A DNA stretch of 64,000 bases from Nitrospira sp. (GTDB lineage Bacteria > Nitrospirota > Nitrospiria > Nitrospirales > Nitrospiraceae). Where the stretch lies: assembly GCA_029194535.1 (NCBI GenBank), contig JARFXR010000002.1:992001-1056000 (forward strand), read 5' to 3'. Positions 18,319 to 27,789 of this stretch are shown piece by piece (within the stretch, counting starts at the first letter, position 1; the number at the start of each line of letters is the position of its first letter). A program made the translations under genes and the position numbers. Under the pieces are notes generated by a model that ran no database searches, was not told where the DNA came from, and saw nothing but the letters and a program-made list of their open reading frames with translations.

Positions 18319-19086
18319 CTAGTGATTGATATGTGTAAGCGCGTAGCGCAAGGGGTCCGCAGACGCCTTGATCAATCCATCGAACGGCCCATCCATCTCC
18401 AAGACGAGAAAAAGGGCGCTGCTCACCGAGAGCGCACACACGATGAGGACCGCGAGCACCGTGGCATTCCGCGGGGCAAACACCCCGAAGCTCGCAAACG
18501 TGAGCGTCAGCCAGAACACCAGGACCGAGAGGAACGGCACCGGAACCGAGGTGTCACCGCCGCCGGCTATGAGCCATCTGGCCTGCAACAGCGCTTCAAT
18601 GAGCTCCAGCGCACGGACCTGTGCCGACCGCTGCGAGTCGTCGTGCGGGGTGAGGCCGCGAATGACCTCGGCCAGTCTTTCTGCGCTCAGCCCCGGACGA
18701 ATGTTCGTCGCATCGAGGTCGACGCGGGTCGAGAGGCCCCGGCCCCAGATCTGCTCGATCCGTACCTCAAGCGCCTGCTGGAGGTCCTTGCGAATCCCGC
18801 TCGCCTCAGGCCCGAAACGAGCGAGCGCGCGATCGAGGGCCAGGATGGTTATGGCCGCTTGTTTCACGGTCGCATTCGTGGAATCGAAGGAACTCTTGGC
18901 AGAGGCGGTCACCAGGCCCAGCACGAGCGCGGTCATCGTCGCGATCAATCCGATCCCCACCTTCACGGTGTCTTTCGATTCGGCGTCAAGGTGATGTTGG
19001 GGCAAAATACTGCGCAACCACATCCCGCCGAGCGTGCCGCCGAACACGCACGCGAAGACGACGAGACTGACGGTCGTCGGATTCAT
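18319..19086 (-). CDS. DUF4239 membrane protein (bestrophin-like)
   Basis: A 255-residue inner-membrane protein. Two transmembrane helices at the N terminus (about residues 5-25 and 43-62) and two at the C terminus (about 185-205 and 212-232) flank a cytoplasmic helical domain containing SSFDSTNATVKQAAITILALDRAL. This layout and sequence match the DUF4239 family, sometimes compared with bestrophin channels. It is a single gene, separated by 100 bases from ruvB. The transported species, if any, is unknown. Confidence 0.8.
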   Translation of the reverse strand: MNPTTVSLVVFACVFGGTLGGMWLRSILPQHHLDAESKDTVKVGIGLIATMTALVLGLVTASAKSSFDSTNATVKQAAITILALDRALARFGPEASGIRKDLQQALEVRIEQIWGRGLSTRVDLDATNIRPGLSAERLAEVIRGLTPHDDSQRSAQVRALELIEALLQARWLIAGGGDTSVPVPFLSVLVFWLTLTFASFGVFAPRNATVLAVLIVCALSVSSALFLVLEMDGPFDGLIKASADPLRYALTHINH

Positions 19087-19186
19087 CGGGTGGCCATCGC
19101 ATCGCCTGTTGTAGTCATCTCAAATCATCTCGCGCGCAAGCCGACCGGATCGGTCTGCTTGTTGCGGTTACGCGGGTGTCATCACA

Positions 19187-20194
19187 CTACAGGAGCAGGT
19201 TTGACGGCTTATTGAAATGGTCATAGGCGAGCTTGCTGACCTGTCGACCGCGACCTGTTCGCTCCAGGTAGCCTGCCTGGATGAGGTAGGGTTCGTGGAC
19301 GTCCTCGAGGGTACTCCGGTCTTCCTGCACGGCCGCCGCCAGGGACTCGACTCCCACAGGCCCGCCGCCGAATTTGTCGATGATCGTCAGGAGGATCTTC
19401 CGGTCCATCTCATCGAAGCCCGCCGCGTCCACGCCAAGCCAGGCCAGCGCCTCCTGAGCCACCGCCCGCGTAATCCGCCCGTCGGCTTTGACCTGCGCAT
19501 AATCGCGGACACGTTTGACCAGACGATTGACGATCCGGGGGGTTCCGCGCGCGCGCGCGGCGATCTCGTCCGCTCCGGCCGGTTCGATGGGAATATTCAG
19601 CAGGCCGGCCGACCGCGTCACGATCAATTGCAACTCGGCCGGGGTATAAAAATCAAGGCGGTAAACCAACCCGAACCGATCCCGCAGAGGAGAGGTCAAT
19701 GCGCCGGCCTTGGTCGTAGCTCCGACCAGCGTGAATCTGGGGAGGTCGAGCTTGACCGTACGGGCTGCAGGGCCCTGGCCGACGACCAAATCCAGTTGAA
19801 AATCTTCCATAGCCGGATAGAGGGCTTCCTCCACTGCGGCGGGCAGCCGATGAATTTCGTCGATGAACAGGACATCATGCTCCTGAAGATTCGTGAGCAC
19901 GGCCGCCAGATCACCGGCATGGGCGAGCACCAGGCCGGACGTCGCCTGAAGCGTCCCGCCCATTTCACGGGCGATGATGTGGGCAATCGTGGTCTTCCCG
20001 AGGCCGGGAGGGCCGTAGAAAATCGTGTGGTCCAGCGGCTCGCGGCGCTGTCTAGCCGCCTCGATGCAAATCCGGAGAGATTCCTTCATGCGAGGCTGGC
20101 CGATGTAGTCCTCGAGAGACTGCGGGCGAAGCACGGTCTCCATGCTTCGCTCCTCGTCGGTCAATTGCGGACTCACCACCCGTTGCGGCATCAT
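19187..20194 (-). CDS. ruvB: Holliday junction branch-migration helicase RuvB
   Basis: The AAA+ hexameric motor of Ruv[13 protein letters not shown] (Walker A), FIDEIHRLP (Walker B), VGATTKAG (sensor 1), and the C-terminal winged helix with [13 protein letters not shown] are all present. Length from ATG 20194 is 335 residues, typical; the frame is open further upstream but that region overlaps the preceding gene and does not resemble RuvB. ATG 20191 is an equivalent alternative. It is separated from ruvA by the Cys-rich secreted gene. Confidence 0.96.
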   Translation of the reverse strand: MMPQRVVSPQLTDEERSMETVLRPQSLEDYIGQPRMKESLRICIEAARQRREPLDHTIFYGPPGLGKTTIAHIIAREMGGTLQATSGLVLAHAGDLAAVLTNLQEHDVLFIDEIHRLPAAVEEALYPAMEDFQLDLVVGQGPAARTVKLDLPRFTLVGATTKAGALTSPLRDRFGLVYRLDFYTPAELQLIVTRSAGLLNIPIEPAGADEIAARARGTPRIVNRLVKRVRDYAQVKADGRITRAVAQEALAWLGVDAAGFDEMDRKILLTIIDKFGGGPVGVESLAAAVQEDRSTLEDVHEPYLIQAGYLERTGRGRQVSKLAYDHFNKPSNLLL

Positions 20195-20219
20195 CGTGCT
20201 CGTTGTGGCCTGTGTTGAC

Positions 20220-20726
20220 TCATTGTCCCGATGGCTTTTCCGGCGTGGGCAGATATTTGGCCGGAGGCGGCATCGCCCCCTGACCCGGCGTCGCGGTGCT
20301 TCCGCAATCCGGAGGGCAGGTCCGTCCGCCTTGGGTCGGATCAGGCAAATTCGATTCGAATTTCTGCAGCTGACATTGACTGAGTTTTCCACCCTCTTGA
20401 TTGCCGCAGCGGGACGGCACGGACGAGCGGCCGATCTCGTGATAACCGTCGGGGCAGACTCCGCAGACCGCCAGCAGATTGGCCCCTAGTGGAACGCATT
20501 CCACCAGCGTGGGATCCCCGTCTTTGCAAATGGACGGCGCCTCCGTTATGCCGGTCACGGCGTAGCCGTCCGGGCAATGTCCGCACGTTTTCCTGATGCT
20601 CTTCGGCTCCGCACCGGCATTGTCGGCCTGCACAGGGCTCGATAGGGCGAGGAACAGACTCATCACCATCATCCATGCACAGAAGCCTCGCACCGTCTGG
20701 CGATCACCGATCGTCACCATCGTCAC
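20220..20726 (-). CDS. Secreted Cys-rich protein encoded between ruvA and ruvB
   Basis: A 168-residue protein with a signal peptide (hydrophobic about residues 15-34, cleavage near VQA-DNA). The mature part has two repeats of the form CxxCPDGY ([10 protein letters not shown] and [10 protein letters not shown]), each followed by spaced cysteines, then a Pro-rich C terminus with CPPDC. About ten cysteines suggest disulfide-rich repeats in the periplasm or outside. Its ATG overlaps the ruvA stop by 4 bases (ATGA), so it is translated from the ruvA message even though nothing suggests a DNA-repair role. I do not recognise the family. Confidence 0.75.
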   Translation of the reverse strand: MTMVTIGDRQTVRGFCAWMMVMSLFLALSSPVQADNAGAEPKSIRKTCGHCPDGYAVTGITEAPSICKDGDPTLVECVPLGANLLAVCGVCPDGYHEIGRSSVPSRCGNQEGGKLSQCQLQKFESNLPDPTQGGRTCPPDCGSTATPGQGAMPPPAKYLPTPEKPSGQ

Positions 20727-21331
20727 CCCCTGGCCAACTCCTTCAACGAATTGCGAATGAGTTCCTGCAAGCTGAGCATCGCCGGCCGGTCTTGTCGAAC
20801 CCGTTTCAGCGCCTCTTTCGCGTCCTGCACTCGATAGCCGAGGTTTGTCAGGGCAGACAATGCATCCTCGAGGACGCGCTCGTGTGTCCCTCCAGGGCCA
20901 TGAGCGGAAGACTCCAGGCCCGAATCCAGCTTGCCCAGCTTATCCTTCAGCTCCAGGACGAGTCGTCCCGCGGATTTCTTCCCGATGCCCGGGACGGTTT
21001 CGAGTTTTTCCACGTCGCCCGCGTGGATCGCCGACACCAGGTCTGCCACCGGCAACGCGGAGAGCATGCCCAGCGCGGTCTTCGGGCCGACTCCCGACAC
21101 CGTCGTCAGCAGCAGGAACGTCTCCTTCTCCTGCCGGCTGCTGAAGCCGAAGAGTTGGATCGCGTCCTCGCGTACATGGGTATGGATGTTCAGAGAGAGC
21201 GACGCATTCAGGTCAGGCAGACCGTAGTACGTGCTGAGCGGGATCAGAACGTCGTACCCGACCCCCTGAACATCAAGGGTCAGATGCGTCGGCGCCTTGA
21301 AGGCCAATCGGCCCGTCAGTGAGGCGATCAT
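20723..21331 (-). CDS. ruvA: Holliday junction DNA-binding protein RuvA
   Basis: Tetrameric junction-binding subunit of the RuvAB branch-migration machine. The 202-residue protein shows the N-terminal OB fold (MIASLTGRLAFKAPTHLTLDVQGVGYDV), two helix-hairpin-helix motifs (TVSGVGPKTALGML and TVPGIGKKSAGRLV) and the C-terminal RuvB-contact domain. It starts 46 bases after yebC; ruvC, which often sits here, is absent. Confidence 0.96.
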   Translation of the reverse strand: MIASLTGRLAFKAPTHLTLDVQGVGYDVLIPLSTYYGLPDLNASLSLNIHTHVREDAIQLFGFSSRQEKETFLLLTTVSGVGPKTALGMLSALPVADLVSAIHAGDVEKLETVPGIGKKSAGRLVLELKDKLGKLDSGLESSAHGPGGTHERVLEDALSALTNLGYRVQDAKEALKRVRQDRPAMLSLQELIRNSLKELARG

Positions 21332-21377
21332 GAATCCGTCGTGGGACGCGCCGGAGCGGAAGCGGTCCGGCCGGCGG

Positions 21378-22136
21378 CTAGCCGGCCGTAGCGGCGGCGA
21401 CTTTTTCCATTACATCGTCCGGGATGTCGAAGTTGGCGTGCACCTTCTGAACGTCGTCATGTTCGTCCATGACTTCCATGAGCTTGAGCATCTGTTCCGC
21501 GTCTTTTTCTTCAAGACGGACCGTATTCTGAGGGACGAACGTGAGCTCCGCCAGCGATGTATCGACTTTCGCATCCGCCAAGGCCTTCTTGACGGCTTCG
21601 AAGTCATGGGGGTTGGTGACGACCTCGAAGCTCTTCTCGCCGGACTTCACATCTTCCGCGCCAGCATCCAACGCGAGCGACAGCAACGCGTCTTCCTCGA
21701 CCTTGCCTTTGTCGATGGTCAGCAGCCCCTTCTTCTGGAACTGCCAAGCGACTGCGCCGGCCTCCGCCATGTTGCCGTGATTCTTGGTGAAGAGGCTGCG
21801 GATCTCGGCCACCGTACGATTTCGGTTGTCGCTGGTGATTTCGAGCAGCAGGGCCGTTCCTCCTGGACCGTACCCTTCAAGGCTGAATTCTTCGTAGGAG
21901 ACTCCGGGCAGCTCTCCTGTGCCGCGCTGAATGGCCTTCTTCATCGTGTCGCCCGGCATATTCGCTTCCTTGGCCTTCGCAATCGCCAGCCGCAACCGGG
22001 GATTGCCGTCCGGATCGCCTCCGCCTCGAGCCGCAATGGTCAACTCCCGGATGATGCGGGTAAAGACCTTGCCGCGCTTCGCATCCTGAGCCGACTTGTG
22101 GCGTTTGATCGTGGCCCAATGGCTATGGCCGCCCAT
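21378..22136 (-). CDS. YebC/PmpR-family protein
   Basis: A 252-residue three-domain protein starting MGGHSHWATIKRHKSAQDAKRGK, the highly conserved opening of the family. RGGGDPDGNPRLR and GYGPGG are also intact. Members have been described as transcription regulators and more recently as helpers of ribosomes stalled on proline stretches; which applies here is not visible. ATG 22136 has a GAGAGG RBS, so I reject the longer open frame upstream. It leads the yebC-ruvA block. Confidence 0.93.
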   Translation of the reverse strand: MGGHSHWATIKRHKSAQDAKRGKVFTRIIRELTIAARGGGDPDGNPRLRLAIAKAKEANMPGDTMKKAIQRGTGELPGVSYEEFSLEGYGPGGTALLLEITSDNRNRTVAEIRSLFTKNHGNMAEAGAVAWQFQKKGLLTIDKGKVEEDALLSLALDAGAEDVKSGEKSFEVVTNPHDFEAVKKALADAKVDTSLAELTFVPQNTVRLEEKDAEQMLKLMEVMDEHDDVQKVHANFDIPDDVMEKVAAATAG

Positions 22137-22278
22137 AAATACCTCTCCCCAGTCGATCCCGAATTCGACTGTCCAGTATAGAGATTCTCCTTTGCGGTAG
22201 TTCGGTACAGGTAACACAGGGTTCAGAAGGGTGTCAATTACGAGGGCGCGGGCGCGAACCACCCGTTCGATCCGACGG

Positions 22279-23040
22279 CTATTCAGAATAGATGAGCAAC
22301 TGCGCGCCGATGACCACAATCAGACAGGCCCAGATGATCTCCGATCGTAGCGGTGTCTGTTGTTCCCTCACCCAACCCGACAGCAGTTTGCTGGAACCGG
22401 CCGTCACGGCCATCGTCCCCATGATGGCATGATGCAGGGCAATCTTTTCCCCGGAGGGGTGGTCGCCATGGGAATGGGCGAACAGCATCAGCCCCCCCAC
22501 GATCGCCATGAGCGGAAGCGGGGCCATCCACCAGACCAGGCGCAGTCCGCCACGCCGTCGAATCAGCTCAATCGACCCGACGGCTACAGCGGCGAGCCCG
22601 AACACCTTGTGCTGGACGATCTCGGGCTCTTGTCCAAAGAACGATTGGGTAAAGGTCAGGGAGCCGATAGGCCAGGCATCGTGATCGCTCCAAATCATCA
22701 GAAACAGGCCGGTGGTGAGCATGGCGGCCGGGGTTACAAATCTAGCCCAGCTCAGCGCCGTCCATCGGAAGGCATGGCTCAACTCCGCCAGTCCGATCAG
22801 CACCACAAAGAGTCCTGCCACATGGTGGTTCCGCTCGGAATAGGCGATCCCACGGAGCGAGCCTTCCCAACCGTCCGAAGAACCCGCATGTCCGTCATGA
22901 TGAGACTCGGCCGTAACCGCCGCGTGACGCGGTTCACCATGCTGGGCGGAGGACAGGGACGGCGCCAGGGCCATCCACAGAAAGACACAGAGAAGGAGTG
23001 GCCCGACCTGCCGCCTCGTCATCCAGACACGATCAGCCAT
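22279..23040 (-). CDS. Histidine-rich polytopic membrane protein
   Basis: A roughly 253-residue inner-membrane protein. After a signal-like first helix there is a His-rich stretch (HGEPRH, ESHHDGHAGSS), then about six to seven transmembrane helices with more His at loop edges (ERNHHVAG, WSDHDAW, HSHGDHPSGEK, ALHHAIMG). The pattern suggests copper or other metal handling, or haem contacts, but no named family is certain. ATG 23040 is used because the frame further upstream runs into the terminator hairpin of the previous gene; ATG 23022 is possible. Neither has a strong RBS. Confidence 0.6.
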   Translation of the reverse strand: MADRVWMTRRQVGPLLLCVFLWMALAPSLSSAQHGEPRHAAVTAESHHDGHAGSSDGWEGSLRGIAYSERNHHVAGLFVVLIGLAELSHAFRWTALSWARFVTPAAMLTTGLFLMIWSDHDAWPIGSLTFTQSFFGQEPEIVQHKVFGLAAVAVGSIELIRRRGGLRLVWWMAPLPLMAIVGGLMLFAHSHGDHPSGEKIALHHAIMGTMAVTAGSSKLLSGWVREQQTPLRSEIIWACLIVVIGAQLLIYSE

Positions 23041-23051
23041 GAAGGCAGAGA

Positions 23052-23083
23052 AAAGGCCTATCCGGAGCGCCGGACAGGCCTTT
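23052..23083 (-). terminator. Intrinsic terminator after the zinc-ribbon/PCP_red gene
   Basis: AAAGGCCTATCCGG pairs with CCGGACAGGCCTTT around an AGCG loop (13 of 14 pairs). On the minus strand the stem is followed by a short T run. It lies 30 bases beyond the stop codon at 23113. Confidence 0.75.
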
Positions 23084-23112
23084 ATAGACGTCGTTCCCGA
23101 CCGAGTGCGCAT

Positions 23113-23868
23113 CTACATGAATTTCATGAACTTGTCTTTGGCATCGTCCATCACTTGCGCCGTAATCGTCGCAACGCCGCGCTCTTTGGCCAGCCGTTCG
23201 ATCTCCTTGCGGGCCATCGGACGGATGAAGTCGGGGATGTTGTCGAGCCGCTGCTCCGCTTCGCGCGTCCAGGCAATGCCGTTGGGTGAGTCGTTCTTGG
23301 AATCGTCCATCACTTGCAACGTGATGGTTGTATAGCCTTGCTTTCTGGCATAGGCTTCCACACTGCTCTGAACCATCGGCTTGACGAAAGCCGGGAGCCG
23401 GTCGAGTTTTTCTTTGGCGTCGGCCGTCCATGTGAACTCTGAATTCGCCGGCGCGCCGCTGGCCGGCTTACCGGAAGACGTGAGACCCATTTCAGCCACC
23501 ATCGCAGAGAACGGGCAACCGCTGCTTCCCCCCTTGTCGCCGCTCTTGTGGGCAGAGGCGGGCGACGCGCCAACCGGTTGGCCGCCCTGAATCTTCTCGT
23601 TCAAGTAGGCAGCCATCTGACCAGAGCCCGCCAATGCTTCGTCTTTCAGGGTTCCTCTCGTCATTTCGAACGGCTCCGGGGCAACGGTCCTCCCACCCAA
23701 TTTCACGCCCAGCGAACTGACCATTTGCGTTTCGCCTGGATTGGTCACCATCGAAAATTTCGCTCCGCAGGACGGGCAGCCGAAAAACACTCCGAGGGAC
23801 CCTTCCCCGGGCTTCTCGACCTTTTCGAAGTTCATATAGGTTTCGCAATTAAGACACACGAATTTCAT
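23113..23868 (-). CDS. Zinc-ribbon protein with two PCP_red domains
   Basis: A 251-residue protein. The N terminus is a zinc ribbon (CLNC at residues 5-8 and CPSC about 26 residues later). A linker with GCPFSAMV follows, then two PCP_red repeats at the C terminus (FTWTADAKEKLDRLPAFVK and IAWTREAEQRLDNIPDFIR, each ending with a conserved I-T-x-Q-V-M-D-D-x-K). ATG 23868 has an AGGAG RBS. It starts 22 bases after the Mrp-type Fe-S carrier and is surely co-transcribed with it, and is followed by a terminator. The pairing with an Fe-S assembly factor suggests a metal or Fe-S link, but this is inference. A four-repeat relative is at 3996-4997. Confidence 0.8.
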   Translation of the reverse strand: MKFVCLNCETYMNFEKVEKPGEGSLGVFFGCPSCGAKFSMVTNPGETQMVSSLGVKLGGRTVAPEPFEMTRGTLKDEALAGSGQMAAYLNEKIQGGQPVGASPASAHKSGDKGGSSGCPFSAMVAEMGLTSSGKPASGAPANSEFTWTADAKEKLDRLPAFVKPMVQSSVEAYARKQGYTTITLQVMDDSKNDSPNGIAWTREAEQRLDNIPDFIRPMARKEIERLAKERGVATITAQVMDDAKDKFMKFM

Positions 23869-23890
23869 GGCATCTCCTCTTGGATGAGCG

Positions 23891-24811
23891 TCACAGTTTT
23901 TCGGCCAAGACCTTCTTGTAATCCAGCAGCGTTCGAATACGCCCGGCGACTTCCTGGTAACGCTGGATGGTCGGATACGTCTCATCCAGCAACGGTTCGC
24001 CCTTATCGAAGGTACGGGCAAGTTTCCGGTCAAAGGGGATACGGCCAAGAAGAGGGAGATCCAACACTTCGCACATGGCTTCGGTATTGCCTTCGAACAA
24101 TTCGTTTTGCTCCCCGCACGACGGGCAGCGGTACTCGCTCATGTTTTCGACGATGCCCAATACTTTAATCCCCATGTCCCGAGCATACGTAACGGACTTC
24201 TGGACGACATCGGATGCGACCTCGGAGGGGGTCGTGACGACGATCGCGCCGGCCAAATCGGGAATGAAGCCGGCGATGACAGGCGGTTTGTCCGCGGCGG
24301 CACCAGGCGGGAGATCCGCAAGCAAATAGTCCAACTCTCCCCAGACGACGTCGGCCAAAAACTCTCGAATGACGTTCATTTCCATCAGTCCCAGCCAGAC
24401 CGGGCTGACATCCATGGGGCCTTTCCACCTCACAGGGGACGCGGCCCCGAGAAAGAAGTCCATGGAGGCGACTTTGATGCCCAATGGTCCGATGGGCGGA
24501 ACCGCCCCTTCGGGGGTCATGGTCAACGACCGGCCATGCAGGCCGAGCATGCGAGGAACACAGGGGCCGTTCAGATCCACATCGAGCAGGCCGACACGAC
24601 TGTGCTGCCGCGCCAACGCCAGCGCCAGATTGACCGTGGTCATGCTCTTGCCCACACCGCCCTTGCCGCTCATGACCACCAGCTTATGCTTGATGCCCGC
24701 CATTCTGGCCTGCACCTGCTGCATCTGCTCGGTGATTTGCTGTACGACCTTGGCGTCGTCGGAGTACCGAAGCTTACCGAGAATCGTCTTCAGATCCTTT
24801 TCGGGAGCCAT
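23891..24811 (-). CDS. Mrp/NBP35-family Fe-S cluster carrier ATPase
   Basis: A P-loop ATPase that carries and delivers 4Fe-4S clusters. The deviant Walker A GKGGVGKS is at residues 49-56, preceded by a helical N terminus instead of the usual DUF59 domain. CPSCGEQ toward the C terminus is the bridging CxxC that binds the cluster between two subunits, and MDFFLGAASPVRWKGPM matches the switch region. The 306-residue gene is followed 22 bases later by the zinc-ribbon/PCP_red gene. Confidence 0.92.
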   Translation of the reverse strand: MAPEKDLKTILGKLRYSDDAKVVQQITEQMQQVQARMAGIKHKLVVMSGKGGVGKSMTTVNLALALARQHSRVGLLDVDLNGPCVPRMLGLHGRSLTMTPEGAVPPIGPLGIKVASMDFFLGAASPVRWKGPMDVSPVWLGLMEMNVIREFLADVVWGELDYLLADLPPGAAADKPPVIAGFIPDLAGAIVVTTPSEVASDVVQKSVTYARDMGIKVLGIVENMSEYRCPSCGEQNELFEGNTEAMCEVLDLPLLGRIPFDRKLARTFDKGEPLLDETYPTIQRYQEVAGRIRTLLDYKKVLAEKL

Positions 24812-24982
24812 ATCGACCGCCTCGTCAAACCTGTGGATATTGCGAGAATGTACGCTAACATAAGGGTTTCCGGAGAGTCAAACCAACCGCCTGCCGGACC
24901 AATGGGACTGTCGCCTTTCCGATCCACGACTGTCCCCGTCCTGAACAAAATGGGACCCGTACGGCTCCGCCGAGCCAGTCCC

Positions 24983-26827
24983 TCAGATCGAATACTGAAA
25001 CGTCGGCTTGGCTCCGATGGCGTGCGCCAGGACACCGCGGCGTTTCAACTCCTCGATGATCCGGCGGGTCGCCGCATCGAAATCCGCTGGTCCCGTCAAG
25101 ATGATGTCCGTTCCGGCGGGCGCCTCCTCTGGCACCTTGCTCATGTGCACGGCAATGACCGGCGCCGGGTGCACCAGCGTTCGGATCGCCTGGGCGGCTT
25201 CGGCATACCCCATCCCGAACGGATTGGTCGTGGAGACCACGATCAAACCCGTGTCGATAAGCAGCCGCGCTACTTCTCCGTAACGGCGAGCCATCTCGGT
25301 CGTCTGCCCTCGCTCGTGTTCCGAGAGATCGGCGTCGAGACCCCGCCGGAGATTTTCTCCGTCGAGCAGATAGGCATGTCGCCCATCGGCTACGAGCCGG
25401 CCCTCCAGTTTCTTGGCCAGAAAGGACTTGCCCGTATGCCGCCCGCCGGTCACCAGGACGATCGCCGCCCGGTGGCCGTATTGTTGAGCCCGCTCCTCGA
25501 TGCCGACTTCCCCTTTGACCCAGGCGAAATCCCGTCGCCGCGCTTCCTCGCGGAGGAATTCCTGATCGTCGTGAACCACTTCCGTAATGATCCCGCCGCC
25601 CGCGATGTCGTACTCGTCCACTAAGACGAACCGACCGGTGGCTTCAAAGGAGGACGACAAGTCGAACGCGACCGGAGCCTTCGTCCGCACCGTCAGTTCT
25701 GCCACCTGATTTCTCGCAACCGATGCGCTGTCCTGCTGCTGGGCTAGATCCATGGTGTCGATGATCTTGTGAATCACGGCGATCTCGCAATCCACTTCCT
25801 TCGTCGCGACGCGCAGGAGATATTTGCGGCCCTTCTCCAATGGACGCCGCCCGAGCCAGAACAGATTGGCACGAAACGCGGTCGACACCAACGGCAACTG
25901 CGTGTGATGGGTGGCCACCTCGCCTCGCTCGATGAAAATCTGCTCGTCGAGCGTGACGCCGACCGACTGACCGGCTTCTCCACCGGTCGGCGGCGGGTCG
26001 ATATTGAACGCTTCGACGGACCGGATGTTGGCGCGCTTGTTCGAAGGGGAAAAGACCAGGTGGTCTCCGATCTTCAGCCGGCCCGCCGTGATGCGGCCGG
26101 TGATGATCCGCCGCGCATCGAACTTGTAGACATCCTGGATCGGAAACCGGAGCGGCTGCTCAGACCTGGCCGTTTCCTTCTTGAACAGATGCAGCGTGTC
26201 CAGGACCGTTGGGCCTCCGTACCAGGTCATGGCCCCGCTGCGCTTGGCGATGTTATCGCCCAATTTCGCGCTGACCGGTATGACTCGTTCGGGCACGGCC
26301 CCGAACTGGCTCAGGAATTCCCGATATTCCTTCTCAATCCCGTCGAACACATCCTGCCGGTAACCGACAAGATCCATCTTGTTGACGACGACCGCGAACT
26401 GGCGCACGCCCAGGAGCGAGAGCAGGTAGCCGTGTTTCTTCGACTGCTCTTTCACGCCTTCGAGTGCGTCGATCAGGAGGAGGGCGGCTTCCGCCCGAGC
26501 GGCCCCTGAAATCATGTTCTTCAGAAACTCCTTGTGCCCCGGTGCGTCGATGATGATGTACTGGCGGCCTTGCCAGATGAAAAACGTGCGCGCTGTATCG
26601 ATCGTAATGCCCTGTTCCTGTTCCTCGAGAAACGCATCGAACAGAAACGCGTACTCGAATTCCTTGCCTTGCTGCCGGCAAATCGCCTGCACTTTTTCCA
26701 GCTTGCCGTCCGGGAGCGATCCCGTGTCCGCATAGAGTCGGCCAAGCAGCGTCGACTTTCCGTGATCCACGTGGCCGACGATGACGATGTTGAGCGTCTC
26801 GGATGGCTTGTTGGTCGTTGTATCCAT
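24983..26827 (-). CDS. cysN/cysC: Bifunctional sulfate adenylyltransferase subunit 1/APS kinase
   Basis: A 614-residue fusion. The N-terminal two thirds is a translation-factor-like GTPase ([14 protein letters not shown] at residues 18-31, [14 protein letters not shown]) that drives CysD sulfate adenylylation. The C-terminal part is an APS kinase, with P-loop TGGRHTGKS and [17 protein letters not shown]. Since the operon encodes an APS-type reductase, the APS kinase would be needed for PAPS-dependent sulfation or as an alternative route. It lies 138 bases downstream of cysD on the same strand. Confidence 0.95.
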   Translation of the reverse strand: MDTTTNKPSETLNIVIVGHVDHGKSTLLGRLYADTGSLPDGKLEKVQAICRQQGKEFEYAFLFDAFLEEQEQGITIDTARTFFIWQGRQYIIIDAPGHKEFLKNMISGAARAEAALLLIDALEGVKEQSKKHGYLLSLLGVRQFAVVVNKMDLVGYRQDVFDGIEKEYREFLSQFGAVPERVIPVSAKLGDNIAKRSGAMTWYGGPTVLDTLHLFKKETARSEQPLRFPIQDVYKFDARRIITGRITAGRLKIGDHLVFSPSNKRANIRSVEAFNIDPPPTGGEAGQSVGVTLDEQIFIERGEVATHHTQLPLVSTAFRANLFWLGRRPLEKGRKYLLRVATKEVDCEIAVIHKIIDTMDLAQQQDSASVARNQVAELTVRTKAPVAFDLSSSFEATGRFVLVDEYDIAGGGIITEVVHDDQEFLREEARRRDFAWVKGEVGIEERAQQYGHRAAIVLVTGGRHTGKSFLAKKLEGRLVADGRHAYLLDGENLRRGLDADLSEHERGQTTEMARRYGEVARLLIDTGLIVVSTTNPFGMGYAEAAQAIRTLVHPAPVIAVHMSKVPEEAPAGTDIILTGPADFDAATRRIIEELKRRGVLAHAIGAKPTFQYSI

Positions 26828-26965
26828 GTCACACTCTTGACGGAATCCTCAAACGGACAGCCAGCATCGCCGCAGGCGAGAAACAACCCGAGGCGTACGT
26901 TTTGTTGTACGTTGAGGATTGTTTAGAGCCGAGAAGGAAGCTGGATGCCTGTGTCAGCATTCTGG

Positions 26966-27763
26966 CTACATGTACCCGTCTTTGCGTAGGAGTTCCATCC
27001 CGCGTCCCTCGTCTTGCGCGCGGCCGGATCGCTCCGCCACCGTTGTGTGGCGCAGTTCCTCGATAATGTCGTCCACGCTCTTGGCCGTCGATTTGATCGG
27101 CATCGTGCAGGGGGCGCATCCGAGGCTCCGATACCGGGAGCCGTCGCCCTTGTCGAGGTACAAGTCGATGAAGGGGATATTCTCCAACTTGATGTATTCC
27201 CAGATGTTGATCTCCGTCCAATCCAACAACGGGTGAATGCGGATATGGGTCCCGGGCGGAAAGGTCGTCTTGAACTGGTCCCAAAGCTCCGGCGGCTGAT
27301 CCCGAAAATCCCAGTCGCCGTGCTTGTCCCTCGGTGAGAAGTAGCGCTCCTTCGCCCTGGTCCCCTCTTCGTCCGCCCGAACGCCGAGGATCACGCCCGT
27401 GTAGCCCTTTTGTTCAAGCAGCTGCTTCAGACCGTTCGTCTTGAGCGCCGTGCAACAGGTCACCCGGCCCAACGTGTGATTCATGCCGGCGGCGAGCGCT
27501 TCCTTGTTTTGCCCGACGACGAGATTGAGATGCCACTCGCGCGCCAATCGGTCCCGATACTCGATCATGGCGGGAATCTTGTAGCTGGTATCCACATGCA
27601 GCAGGGGAAAGGGGACGTGGCCGAAGAAGGCCTTGCGCGCCAGCCATAACAGGACGGTCGAATCCTTCCCCATCGACCAGAGCATGGCCAGGTTGTCGAA
27701 ATGCTTGTACGCTTCACGAAGAATGTACACGCTTTGATCTTCAAGCTGACGCAAATGCTTCAC
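26966..27763 (-). CDS. cysD: Sulfate adenylyltransferase subunit 2
   Basis: The catalytic subunit that makes APS from ATP and sulfate with CysN. The PP-loop [10 protein letters not shown] is at residues 30-39; [16 protein letters not shown] and the C-terminal CAPCTMPI with [19 protein letters not shown] are typical of CysD. The 265-residue length is slightly shorter than the roughly 300 of E. coli, which is common. It lies 26 bases after the TrpD-like gene in the sulfate operon. Confidence 0.95.
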   Translation of the reverse strand: MKHLRQLEDQSVYILREAYKHFDNLAMLWSMGKDSTVLLWLARKAFFGHVPFPLLHVDTSYKIPAMIEYRDRLAREWHLNLVVGQNKEALAAGMNHTLGRVTCCTALKTNGLKQLLEQKGYTGVILGVRADEEGTRAKERYFSPRDKHGDWDFRDQPPELWDQFKTTFPPGTHIRIHPLLDWTEINIWEYIKLENIPFIDLYLDKGDGSRYRSLGCAPCTMPIKSTAKSVDDIIEELRHTTVAERSGRAQDEGRGMELLRKDGYM

Positions 27764-27789
27764 GGGTCGATCCTCTCCTCACGTACGCA

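Noticed and set aside
24107-25624. Plus-strand frame of 505 codons
   Set aside because: Antisense to the mrp-type gene and cysNC; no RBS, no motif, low-complexity composition.
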